Positions 20,704 through 30,411 of a stretch of DNA of 32,696 bases are shown piece after piece (the first letter of the stretch is position 1; every line of letters starts with the position of its first letter). Source of the DNA: Acrasis kona (lineage: Eukaryota; Heterolobosea; Eutetramitea; Acrasida; Acrasidae); assembly GCA_026419775.2 (NCBI GenBank), contig JAOPGA020001520.1, forward strand, positions 1-32,696, in the 5' to 3' direction. The notes below the pieces were generated by a model. It saw only the letters and a program-made list of their open reading frames with translations, was not told where the DNA came from and did not search any database. The position numbers and the translations under genes are program-made.

Positions 20704-22830
20704 AGGCGTCTGAGAAATCTATCATGGCAATAAACATGTTCTGTTTTCTGCTGTGAGAGTCAATCATTCCGATATTAAGTGCGGATGCTAAGTCGGCGGT
20801 ACTTGCTCCTCTTAGGAAGCCTCTTTGAGAGGATTGATTTATTGAAATTGTTCATAACATCGGATTTCCATCTTTTCGCTGTTCTTTCTATCAGTCTTCT
20901 CAGCTTTCGTGGGAACACTGTTTGTTGTTCGAATTCTTCAAATCTTTTCTGATACGAGTTTTTAATGGTGTTCAGAACCTCCTCCGCGTCATTGGTCGTC
21001 TCTCCTGTTGGTGTCTTAATCGAGTAAACCTTGTAAACTACTTTTGGCTTCTTTGCGACCATCCACTGTAGTTTCGAATATTTTTTAACTTCCCTTTCCC
21101 ATTGTTCATTTTGTTTGGACACCATCTCATCAATCTCTGCTTTTAGTAGGACTCTGTATTTTGTGTAAATTATCCAGCCGGCGGATTTGATGTTCTTGAT
21201 ATTTTTGTTTTGTAGCTCCACTCCTACTGTTTCTCCTGCCTGTTTTATGATTTTGAATAGTTTATCAAATTTGTTTTCGGTTAAACCCTCTTTGATTGTT
21301 TTCCTGGCTGTGTTTATTTGATTCATTTTAAATCTAATATTTCTTATTTTTTCGTTAATCAAATGCACCATCCCGTTTTACTGCACCCACTTCTATTGGT
21401 TTATGTTTTTTAAACTGCCTTCCCACAGTTTAAGTAGAAATTCTGGTGAGGGTACTTCATTATTTAGGAATTTTTCTTTGATTGTCTTCTCTAATTCCTT
21501 GTTTATTTTCGTTATTTCCTCTTCTTTGAGTTCGTATCTTGGGATAGATTTTCCGATAAAAATTTTTACCTTGTATTCAATTCGCACATTCTCCTCTTAT
21601 TTCGGTGGGGACATTTTCGAAACCATTGTTGCTATTGTGGTTAATCTGAGTGCTCTTGGATAACCTTTGTGAATGTCAATGTTGAAGTCTCCGATAAGAA
21701 TAATGTCGTGGGATAATTTGTCGGCTATGTGGATCCAATCCTTAATTTGTTCCTCTACTTCTCTACTTTCCTCTTCCGATGTCGGGTTCTCGTGTGCTGT
21801 TGGTAGATAGGTTGGGATCATGGTTGTTGGTCGATTATGAATTACTAAAGATACCATGATGGCTCTACCAGGGTTATCCCAGTATTCTCTGATGATACTG
21901 CTCACCGCTTGGGAATTAATCAAGATTCCGGCTCCGTGTTTTTTTTGTCCGTCGGTTGGCACAGGGGCGAGTAGAACTTTGTATTTTTTGAAAGCTTTTT
22001 GGATTTCAATTTGGTCCCCAGGGTGAGTATGTGTTTCCGACAGGGCTAGTAAATCTATTCTGTTTTGTTTCATGAAAAGTTTCATTTCGTTACTGTGTTC
22101 ACTCTGCCATCAGGATTGATATATTCTCCTTGCATGTTCCAACCGCAGATGGTAATAGTATGGTCTCTCGGCATTTTTTTTTAAAACTTTTGATTACTCT
22201 CACTTGCTCCGAGTGAGGATGGTGAGTATGGTGAGTATTTCATAAACATCTCTTGAAGACGTTCGGTTTTATAAATTGTTTGTTCTATTCTGGATTTTAT
22301 ATCTTCTGTTGCGACTTGCTTTTGATGACATTTGTATAAACTGAAGTTGAAGATTTTCGATGTGCTTCTTTTGATTTGCACTCTCTCCTCATGTCAATCA
22401 GCAGATTAGAAATTAAGGGAACCCTCATTTATTGTGGTCTTTGTTTCGAGTTCTTTTCTCTTCGTATGTTCTTCCTTATTTTTCTTTTGTATTCAGACAC
22501 GTGATTGTGATTTGATTTGGTACTCGTGTGAAGGGTCTTCGATATTCCGAACTATTGCTCCTTCCAATGTTTTGCACATCTTCACTTTTGCACTATGGGA
22601 TGTCTTTGATTTCTTGTTTTGTTGGGTTTCAATGTGGAGTTTGACATAGAAGAGTTTCCTTTTTGATCTTTGTTCAATTTTATTTTTATTTATCTTTTCA
22701 GAGTACAGTTTATGTTCTTCCCTTCTTCTCACGCAGAAGCCGTCCTGGTCCGTAACGGTAACCCATTTAGACCAGGTCAACCCCTGATTCTGTTTTACAA
22801 ACATTCCCCTACTTCGAATAATTATTGAAT
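20700..22830 (-). mobile_element. Broken non-LTR retrotransposon (LINE A)
   Basis: Read on the minus strand, 22804-22430 is a lysine-rich ORF1-like piece and 22381-22181 a small helical frame. ORF2 starts at 22174 (GWNMQGEY) with an AP-type endonuclease: LALSETH, HGAGILI and DIILIGDFNID (to 21597). The connector to the reverse transcriptase follows in shifted frames (21587-21393 and 21371-20775). The start of the RT domain (QRGFLRGASTADLASALN, then IAMIDFSDAY) ends at about 20700. Frameshifts occur near 22090, 21590, 21380 and 20830, and the rest of RT is missing. The copy is dead. Confidence 0.8.
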
Positions 22831-23321
22831 AATAATTGAAGTGACTGATATTGAATTAAAATTGAATTAAAATTGAAGTTTGTTCTTATTGGCAATGATG
22901 AATGAAACAATTTGAGTGCGGAGACTTTTTGATTGAACTTGAATGTCAAGCACCGGGCTGCTTCTATTGGTATATTGCATGTGGTACCCAATGTAAGCTG
23001 GTAGCAGACAAATTACCCTTCACCCTGAAAATCTTCTTCATAATATTTGGTATCATTCAAAAAGATTTGGTGTCCGACGTGTTGTTGGTCTTGATGCTGC
23101 AGTGCTTCTGGTTGAGGGCCAACAGCATTCATGCGCTGCGCAGCGGGGGCTGTCGCAAAACTCTATATTGCTCCCTGTCCTCTTCGATCTTCAGGTTTGT
23201 TTGTGGGATTAACCATGTTGTTTTACAAAGTTGTTTTATCACCAATTAGAGTATATCACCCTCTCAACCTATCAACTAAAAAGAAGAAAGACATACAACC
23301 CAAACCTTCACTTGCAGCACG
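22831..23321. other. Stretch without a supported gene
   Basis: Overlapping open frames occur on both strands (for example 22902-23249 plus), but no domain, signal peptide or splice pattern supports one. A perfect 12-bp GC palindrome (CGCTGCGCAGCG) sits at 23134-23145 in otherwise AT-rich DNA. Confidence 0.4.
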
Positions 23322-23989
23322 CTAGCCTACCTGACCAGCACACTGAATCTCAAACTTGTTCCAACCCTTAGGGGCCACGGGTACATTGGCAACATTATTA
23401 CCAATAAATCGAACGTGAACAAAATTGTCCTGGTCGTTTCCTCCTTTCTCCCTTGTCCTTCTCAAACGTTTACTATAGCGTACTGTATTGGGTGTCATCA
23501 TGGCAAACCATTCATTAATGTATTCTCTCTTCACAATGCCTAGTTTGAACTGCTTCGCCCTTCTTGTAACGTCCCCGTGAACCATTCTTGTTTGAACTGA
23601 AGTAACATCTCAAGTAACCATGACCAGCCCTCTTTTCTTCTTACTACGTCTAGTAAATTTTCAAGTTGCTTCAATTCAATGTCGACCATGTATGTACCGA
23701 GCACTTTGTCAAATCGGACCAATGAATCTATTATCGCAATAGATGATTTGGCAGGATCATCAATGTCGACAGGCCCCTGCGCAGTGTATAATTGGGTAGA
23801 AGGAATGTGTAAAGCTTCTTCCTCGTTGACTTCATCAACCATAAATTCATCCTCATCTATTATTGTGGGTGGTGGTATATATGACGGTACAATCATGCTG
23901 GTTATTTGATGGTGTTGTGCATTTGACCCTTCAGCATTTGTGTTGGTGAAAGGAAAGTTGTTTGTCGAAAAAGTGTAGAATGATTGCAT
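23322..23989 (-). pseudogene. Hypothetical protein, two overlapping frames
   Basis: The first frame (23989-23540, 149 residues) begins MQSFYTFSTNNFPFTNTN and has an acidic mid-part (IDEDEFMVDEVNEEEA) and a helical LVRFDKVLGTYMVDIELKQL segment. The second (23585-23322) is basic (YSKRLRRTREKGG) and ends in GWNKFEIQCAGQ. They overlap in different phases, and a one-base change near 23560 would join them. A canonical GTAAGA donor lies near 23645, but its introns keep the same phase and do not solve the break. A GTAGGC donor at the end of the second frame could lead to a further exon. No family is recognised; it may be a broken gene or a transposon protein. Confidence 0.35.
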
Positions 23990-24269
23990 GGTGGTCTTTG
24001 CTCTGATAAAGTGCTACATCGTTGGGGTGAAATTTTCATTTTTATTGTAAAAAAGCCGTCGAGGCATCTGGAGGGAGGCGATTTGGTGTTGCTAGGGTAC
24101 CTAAACCCTAAACTTTACAATTGTTGTTTTGATTTGGTGTGTACGAAGAATGGACCATTCCATTGACCGTGTCCGTCTCCTTTCATTTTCTTAAGGTAGG
24201 TCGCGTAATTTCAAAATTAGGGGTGATTGGTCAGAAAACCAACATTGATTAGGAAGTATAAAATGCTTG

Positions 24270-26757
24270 TTATTTAATAATTTTGTTAAGTCTGACACTC
24301 ATCTTCCTAATCTGGATGCAACTCTCTACAAAGTCATGAATCACTCTTGACACACCAGTCAACCCCTGAACTGTTATGCTGTCCATCATGGCAATCTGCG
24401 CCTTTGCTTTTGAGAATCTTGATTCATTATGCGTCATATCAGTTGGATCAAATTTCAAAGCCCTAGATACAACCTTTTCCTTCAATAGTATTCGGCAATG
24501 AAACCATGATCCCAGACTAAAATTAGGCTCACCTAATAGCAGAAATAGTGAACGCACAACACAAATCAACTCTTGAGGTGCCTTTGTGTCATTAGAAGCT
24601 TGTTGAAGCAACCTCAAGCTAATTTTGGAAAATCTTGATCTAGTCTCTACTAATTGTCTAGTTATCACATCTATCATCTTGCAATCTTCCAGTTTTTCTT
24701 CCATATTACTCTTAAACTGATCACTTGACTCAGTATCCTGATACAGCTTATTGTCATCATTATACTCATGCGACGGTTGTGCTTCAGAATATATTTCTCC
24801 TATTATTTCAGGCACAATTACCTCAGAAGTTATTGAAATATCTTCAGCAGTTGTATGTGTTTCATCTTGACGCAATACAGGCCTTCCTTGGTCGTCATCT
24901 ACTAGAACGCACAGTTCGTGGTCGATAATCATAGGGGGTAAATTACACATAATTTCGTCCTGGACAGGAGGCAATTGATGCACCTCATAATCCGTGAATT
25001 TAAGATTGTTATCTTCGTAAATCTCCTCAATAGCGCTAGAAGTATCTAGCCAGTTGCTCTCTATTGCTTCGTGAGGTGCTGTTTCCTCAATATAATTTGC
25101 ACTCTGATGCAATTTTTTAATAAAAGTCCTCCTATAGAGCAACAATAATAATAATATTATACACAAAGTAATTAAAAATAGCCCTCCGACTGCGCAACAT
25201 GCTATTATTATAACGTAGTCCTCTACATAGTATATATTCAATGATGAGGATGTCTTGTTTTTGTAAACCAAGCTCATGTTGACACTAGACTCTATTATGT
25301 TACCCGACAAACTCAATGAATTTCCCTCAGTCTGTAACGCACTTGTGACAAAAGAGTGATAGCCTGAAGCAATCACTTGTATCATTCTTGTAGTGTCATT
25401 AGTTAAAACAATGGTAGGTAGGACTCTATTAATGTAATCTCCCACACCTAATTGACCATAACTCAAATTGTAAGTTGTAAATCGAAAATTAAACTTACTT
25501 GTTTGATCCAAAGGAATAAGTAGTACCGTTGGAGGAGAGAACCAGTGAGTGATAGTAACCTGCTGAAATTTTTGTTATTTTTATTAGGACCAGTTCTCTT
25601 ATAGTTGTTGGGTTTATCACGTTACTATAATCACCTAAGCCAAGCTGTCCTTTACTGCAAACTAGTTAGTTATACAGGACTAATTTATGAATACTCGTTT
25701 AATCCGAAAGAATAAATAGCTCCATTTGAGGTTAGAAGGAGTGAGTGGTAGAGACCCGCTGATACCTGAATTACATCGCTACTTATGTTTATGGCCGTTG
25801 GAACTTTTTGATTAATTGTGCTGTTTATACCTAATTGTCCATAACTAAGAGTTTAAAATGTTGTAAATAATCTCGCGTACTTGTTTAAGCCTGTTGAGTA
25901 GGCTTTGAAGTTGGAGGCAATAAAAAGAGAGTGATACCCACCGCAAGAAACGTGAGTAATGTATTTTCCTGTTAATGCTCCGCTTCTCGCTACAGGAACA
26001 AAAAACGAGAACTTGGAATTCAAGCTACCTACCCCGAGTTGTCCATAGCTTAAGATTTAGAAACATAAAGTATACCATACATACTTATTTGCACCAACTC
26101 CATAAGCTAAACCATCCTGTGTTATAACCATAGTGAAGGTTGTTCCACACGAAGCAGTGAATATCTTCTTGTCTTTCAAAAATGCTTTGTTGTACGTGGT
26201 GATGGGAACATTTTGATCGATTGTATTCATATTCCCAAGTTGTCCGAAACTAAAGTTATTATTTGTTTAAGGTTTGATGACAAACATATTTTGACCAGCC
26301 GAGAAAGCACTTCCATCAGATGTAATGAAAAAGGTATGTTGGCCTCCTCCTACAATTTTGAACAACATTGTTACTGAAATTCGCTGCGTTCACGGCTACA
26401 GGAATACTCTGGCCATCGGCATTACCAATACCAAGCGCTCCTTTACTTCGGATGTCAGTAGAATTTTGATGAAAGCCCATACTTATTGCCAAAAGCATAA
26501 ATTTTACCATCCGCAAGCAAAACTGAATGGAATGCTCCCCCAGAGATTTGAGACACATTAACTTCTAGATTGTTCTGGTCGGATAGTTTTATGGGTGTGG
26601 GGGTATTAGTGTTCGTATATGCCCCCAAACCAAGTTCTCCATAACTTTTGATGTTAGTAATGCACGAAAAATACTGATACCTATTATATCCAAACGAATA
26701 CACCTTACTGCAATGGGCTACGCACACTACCAACAGACAGAGGAAGAGCTTCCACAT
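24270..26757 (-). CDS. Single-pass membrane protein: RCC1 seven-blade ectodomain, dynein-stalk-like tail
   Basis: There are eight exons: 26681-26757, 26483-26644, 26286-26445, 26085-26249, 25881-26048, 25695-25844, 25499-25654 and 24270-25461. Introns are 36-40 nt, all in phase 2. A signal peptide (MWKLFLCLLVVCVAHCS) precedes seven RCC1 repeats with (Y/F)G(Q/E)LG(L/V)G starts and GG..H(S/T)..... ends; the third and seventh begin KG.LG. One membrane helix (YVIIIACCAVGGLFLITLCI plus leucines, about residues 428-455) is followed by basic RRTFIKK. The 287-residue cytoplasmic tail has an acidic linker. It ends in a helical region (about 629-734) resembling the dynein heavy-chain stalk: LICVVRSLFLLLGEP, SWFHCRILL, LKFDPTDMT and a late VSRVI helix. 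Exon 3 has one surplus base near 26365, so the annotated 742 residues assume a one-base error. Ectodomain ligand and tail partner are unknown. Confidence 0.8.
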
Positions 26758-26887
26758 TCTACTTTTTACAGTTTACTAACTGTCAACTTGATCTTTCCAC
26801 ACGGAGTAAATCCAATTGATACCAATTAGACAACTTTTAGATTACACCCAATTACACACCACAGTTTTCGAAAGTGTACCCAAAAGA

Positions 26888-27148
26888 TTATGGAATAATA
26901 TGTTTCTTGGAATAATATGTTTTAATAATATGTTTTATGGTATCAGAGTAGCGTGCTTGTATAGAGTCGTGTAAGTGACCAGGAAATCCAGTTTCAATAG
27001 CAATTATATATCCATCATAATCCACAAGTAATTGAGTCATAATACCATGCGTCTCATAATGGCCATTATACCACAAATGCTGATCTAACCTTGGCTTGCG
27101 AATTGGATGAATGGTTCCATCAAGTACAGCATTGTCGTACTTAGGCAT
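26888..27148 (-). pseudogene. Harbinger-type (DDE_Tnp_4) transposase fragment
   Basis: This 86-residue piece has the DDE core order: VLDGTIHPIRKP (first Asp), HGIMTQLLVDYDGYI, then GFPGHLHDS (second Asp). These match the DGTH..I..P and PG..HDS motifs of PIF/Harbinger transposases. The N-terminal helix-turn-helix part and the third catalytic residue (Glu) are missing, so it is a dead fragment. An intact unknown gene lies about 240 bp upstream in the same orientation. Confidence 0.7.
26892..26935 (+). repeat. Three near-identical short repeats (AATAATATGTTT)
   Basis: GGAATAATATGTTT occurs at 26892-26905 and 26909-26922, and AATAATATGTTT at 26924-26935, at the 3' edge of the Harbinger-type fragment. 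Probably a small slippage array. Confidence 0.6.
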
Positions 27149-27391
27149 GAACGTGCATCAGATGTTCTTTTGTGCGGAATGAAATGTACAAAATACCAAC
27201 TGCGGCACCATACAATGTATATGTTGTTTTCTAATAGGCTTGAATTGTGGTTGTGGCTACCTTTTTTATAGATTTTGGTTGTTGCAACCGGCGAAAATTT
27301 TGACTCGCAGCTGCAACCGTTTTTTAAATGAGTGAAAAAGAGAGGTTGTGACAACGGGTAGTGGAAACTGGTAAAATGAAGATGGTGACCA

Positions 27392-28008
27392 TCACTTCAT
27401 AATGTCACTTATTAGCTTATTCATCGCAGGATCAAACTCGCCCTTGTTCTTTAAAAGTACACTGTACTTTGCTTTTAAGCCATTGACTACCTCACTTCTA
27501 TATTTCTTATGGCCTTCAGGGGAATAGATTTCCTTATTGTTACTTATGGCCTCATTAACAACGTCATTAATTGCGGTCTTCAGGTTGTCAGTACCAGTCT
27601 TAGCGAGGTTAGCGAGTCCAAACCACTCATTCATGAAAAAAATACAGCCCAAAGCAATCTTCGGTATGGACTTTGTAATAGCGTTGCTGACACATCTCTC
27701 CATAGAGTCCCGGTCGCAGCCAACATTACCTGTTGTTGTGAGTTTGTTGAAAAGGTGTGTCGCTTACCGTTTGTTGTGGTTGGGTTCAAAGGCACGTTAC
27801 TCAAAACATCCCTCCTCTGTTGTTGTTGTTTGGCAAAATCATTTTCCATCTCAGTCTGAGTCCTTCTCTTCTTCTTTTGTGGCCCGTCTACTTCCTTTCG
27901 AAAAGTTGGAATGTATTCATTGCCTGCTTTAAGCTCGCCATCTGAAACACAATCTCTCACCCAATCCGGATTAGACTTGGTCTTTTTTCCACTTCCTTTT
28001 CCTCCCAT
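27392..28008 (-). CDS. Unknown basic protein, two exons, 192 residues
   Basis: Exon 27768-28008 and exon 27392-27729 are joined by a 38-nt GTAAGC...CAG intron. Phases agree and the product is 192 residues, so the apparent frame break is an intron. The N-terminus is basic and low-complexity (MGGKGSGKKTKSN, then PQKKKRRTQTE, a likely nuclear signal, and a QQQQRR run). The C-terminal half is compact and helical (MERCVSNAITKSIPKIALGC, then NEWFGLANLAKTGTDNLKTA). It has no signal peptide or membrane helix. No family is recognised. It could be a second protein of the adjacent Harbinger-type element, since such elements carry a DNA-binding partner gene, or a host nuclear protein. Confidence 0.55.
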
Positions 28009-28149
28009 TGTATGTTAGTATTTGTTTGAAAATATGGATATTTACATCTCTTGCTTTTATGGCGACTACCTGTCGACAAGAAGGTGGAACATTTTTGAGA
28101 TTGTCTTCATCGAAATTTCGGAAGTTGATTTGGTTATAATAACACTTTT

Positions 28150-29205
28150 ATGTTGGTGTTTATACCTGGCATGTTACAAAAATCAAGTTGGCCGGACCTT
28201 CCTTGGAATATCTTGGATCCAGGATCAAAGATAAGATCTAGGAAGAAGTCCACATCCTTAATATCACAGCACCAAAAGAGATACCCGGACGCATCTATAA
28301 GGTATTCGTATTGCAATACAAATTTCAAAGGAGTCTACCGAGATTTCATCCCAAAAAAGAAGGCCCGCAAACAATCAAACGAAAAACTTACCACCAAGCC
28401 GAAGTATGTTAAGGACCTGATCGTCAAGGCCCCTTATGGCCGACGCCTAATAATATAAACATATGCTCAACAAAACTAAAAACCGAAACCAATCACACTC
28501 CAATATTCACCTCAGAGAAATGTAAAACTTCTCTGGAGTACAGATTAGAAGAGATCAAACAAAATAACGAAAAGAACATCACAAAACTCCAGTCTATCCA
28601 TCTATTAGAATTGATCGTGTAAACACTTGTTACCTACACTTGTCTATACGATTATTTATTACAAACTCCACCACCTAGAGAGAATCGCCGAGCAAGGGAA
28701 ACAAGAAGTAGAAAGAATAACCAGACTTGTAGCTCTTTTTGAGGTACAAACGAAGGACCTTCTTCAACGACTAAAGGAGGCAAAGAACCAACAAGAGATA
28801 GAAAAGGTCAAGAGGGACATTGACAAACACTTGAGATACAAAGCATTGGTGATGCGAGAATCACCCAGAAGGACTTAAAATGGGTAAAGAGATGATTAAG
28901 ATTACAGGCTGGAACTGCAATGGAAAATTGAAGGAAGATAACAACGTAGGCCTGGTAAAGATGTACATGACAAGAAACAACATCCACGTTCTGGTCGTTG
29001 GAGAAACCAGGATTATCCAAACAGACGTCAAGCAAGTACAGAAGAAGTTTCAGGGTTTCCATTGTTATTTTGGCTGCCACCAGGAATCTAGGAAACACGG
29101 AGTAGCGATCATAGTCGCCCCCGAATTTGCTAACAAGGTCTTTAACCTTCAAATATCCAGCATACCATCTAGGGCTGTTTCAGTGACGCTGATAGAGCAC
29201 CTTAC
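28150..29205 (+). mobile_element. 5' part of a LINE (LINE B), interrupted
   Basis: A basic ORF1-like end (about 28150-28458, KKKARKQSNEKLTTKPKY) is followed by a coiled-coil frame (28627-28878, with heptad-like LLQRLKEAKNQQEIEKVKRD). ORF2 starts at 28880 two bases after the coiled-coil stop (TAA-A-ATG). It opens with the endonuclease motif ITGWNCNGK, then VVGETR and HGVAIIV, and is cut at about 29205 by the hAT-type insertion. The order of frames matches LINE A, so both belong to one family. Confidence 0.7.
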
Positions 29206-30233
29206 GGATGGGATGGGATAGGATACGGATTATTGTAAGAATCCCATCCGTATCCGTATCCATTGATATAAAATCAAGAGGATTGAAAATCCGTATAAAA
29301 TCCGCTGTATCCGGATAATCCGCGGATGGTTGTAAAGAGGGATGAAGGTATAATAAAGAACAATTAGAGCATTAAAGAATATTTATTATTGGTCATAGTG
29401 CGGTTTTGACATCATTAAACTGGTAATTGTCTCAGCATGTAGCGAATATCTTTTCGATACTAATGACATCGGAACTTTTACTAAATAGCCTCTCAGCATC
29501 TATCGACGATAATGGAATAGCAAGATAGTCTCGTGCTGCGCGTGCCAAAAGTGGAAAATCACGTTGATGATCTCACCACCATCCTATTAAATCAAAGGTT
29601 TTTAAACTTGATTCATCCAACTCTATCACTGGAGTATCAAAGAATACATCAATGTCCGATTTACAAATGTTATTTGTTACTCTGGTTATTCTTGAAAGTG
29701 TGCTATTTCCCGTAGGCTGTGTTTTTGTTTGTAGTGGCACAGGATATTGTCCTTTTAATTTATTCTTCACTACACTGTAAATGCTATCCGCAACATCATG
29801 CTCTAAATGATTGTGCAGGAATGTTGCTCTAAACCGAGGATCAAGGATGCAAGCTATAAAGTACGTGTCGTTTCCATCCGCCTTTGTTTTGTACTTGTTA
29901 AAATGCACTAGACCTTCTGAAACCACTGCAACGATAATGTCATCCATGTCCTGATATGGAGGTAGTCGATCTCGGATGTTATTGAGAAAACCAAACATTT
30001 CATAATAAAGCGGCAGGGTAAATGAAGGTTGTGGGCTTTCATTCTTCGGTAATTTGGTTTTACTAGTCCTCCTGAGAACAAGTATATCTTGATTCAATCC
30101 TTGGGATACATCCGTGGATTCATCACGGATGGGATAATCCGTCTTTACAAAAATCCTATCCGCATCCTACAATACCAAGACAACCATAATTGTAGCGGAT
30201 GGGATGTACTTGTAGAAGTCCGTTGAAATCCAT
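29206..30233. mobile_element. Short, internally deleted hAT-type element
   Basis: About 1 kb is bounded by subterminal copies of GGATGGGAT and ATCCGTATCC (and variants), dense at 29206-29330 and again at 30100-30230. It carries only the C-terminal part of a transposase on the minus strand. CCTTAC flanks it at 29200-29205 and 30236-30241. Extending to 8 bp (CACCTTAC and CTCCTTAC) gives a candidate target-site duplication with one mismatch. Exact ends are uncertain. Confidence 0.6.
29432..30097 (-). pseudogene. hAT transposase, C-terminal part with dimerisation region
   Basis: The frame contains PLYYEMFGFLNNIRDRLPPY, then FIACILDPRFRATFL, typical of hAT transposases. After an in-frame TGA at 29573-29575 it continues as DHQRDFPLLARAARDYLAIP, then SSIDAERLFS, the hAT dimerisation signature, to the stop at 29432. 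The BED zinc finger and catalytic domain are missing, so the copy is non-autonomous. Confidence 0.75.
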
Positions 30234-30411
30234 CTCCTTACCGTCATGATCTATTATAGATTGATAGTGTGCGTTCGTTTCATCGTCAAGTTTAATAAAT
30301 TACGCGTAAACGGCAAAATTCATTTTTCAGACGAATTTCGTTTCGATTTTACAGAGCACTTATAGAAAATGTTTATTAATTTCTACGAATTGTCAATTTT
30401 ATAGAACATTG

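Noticed and set aside
22902..23325. Plus-strand open frames as a membrane protein gene
   Set aside because: No signal peptide, no family motif, opposing frames of similar length, and local sequence flanked by transposon debris.
18940..26370. Programmed +1 frameshifting shared by the HYR and RCC1 genes
   Set aside because: Both breaks follow an AAT-GTT codon pair, but each is better explained by one extra base in a short homopolymer, and no stop-codon slippery site is present.
26768..26783. Hairpin ACAGTT-TACT-AACTGT just upstream of the RCC1 gene as an operator
   Set aside because: A 6-bp stem is expected by chance in this composition and nothing else supports regulation.
27630..27780. Frameshift in the 27392-28008 gene
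   Set aside because: A 38-nt GT-AG intron at 27730-27767 joins the two frames exactly.
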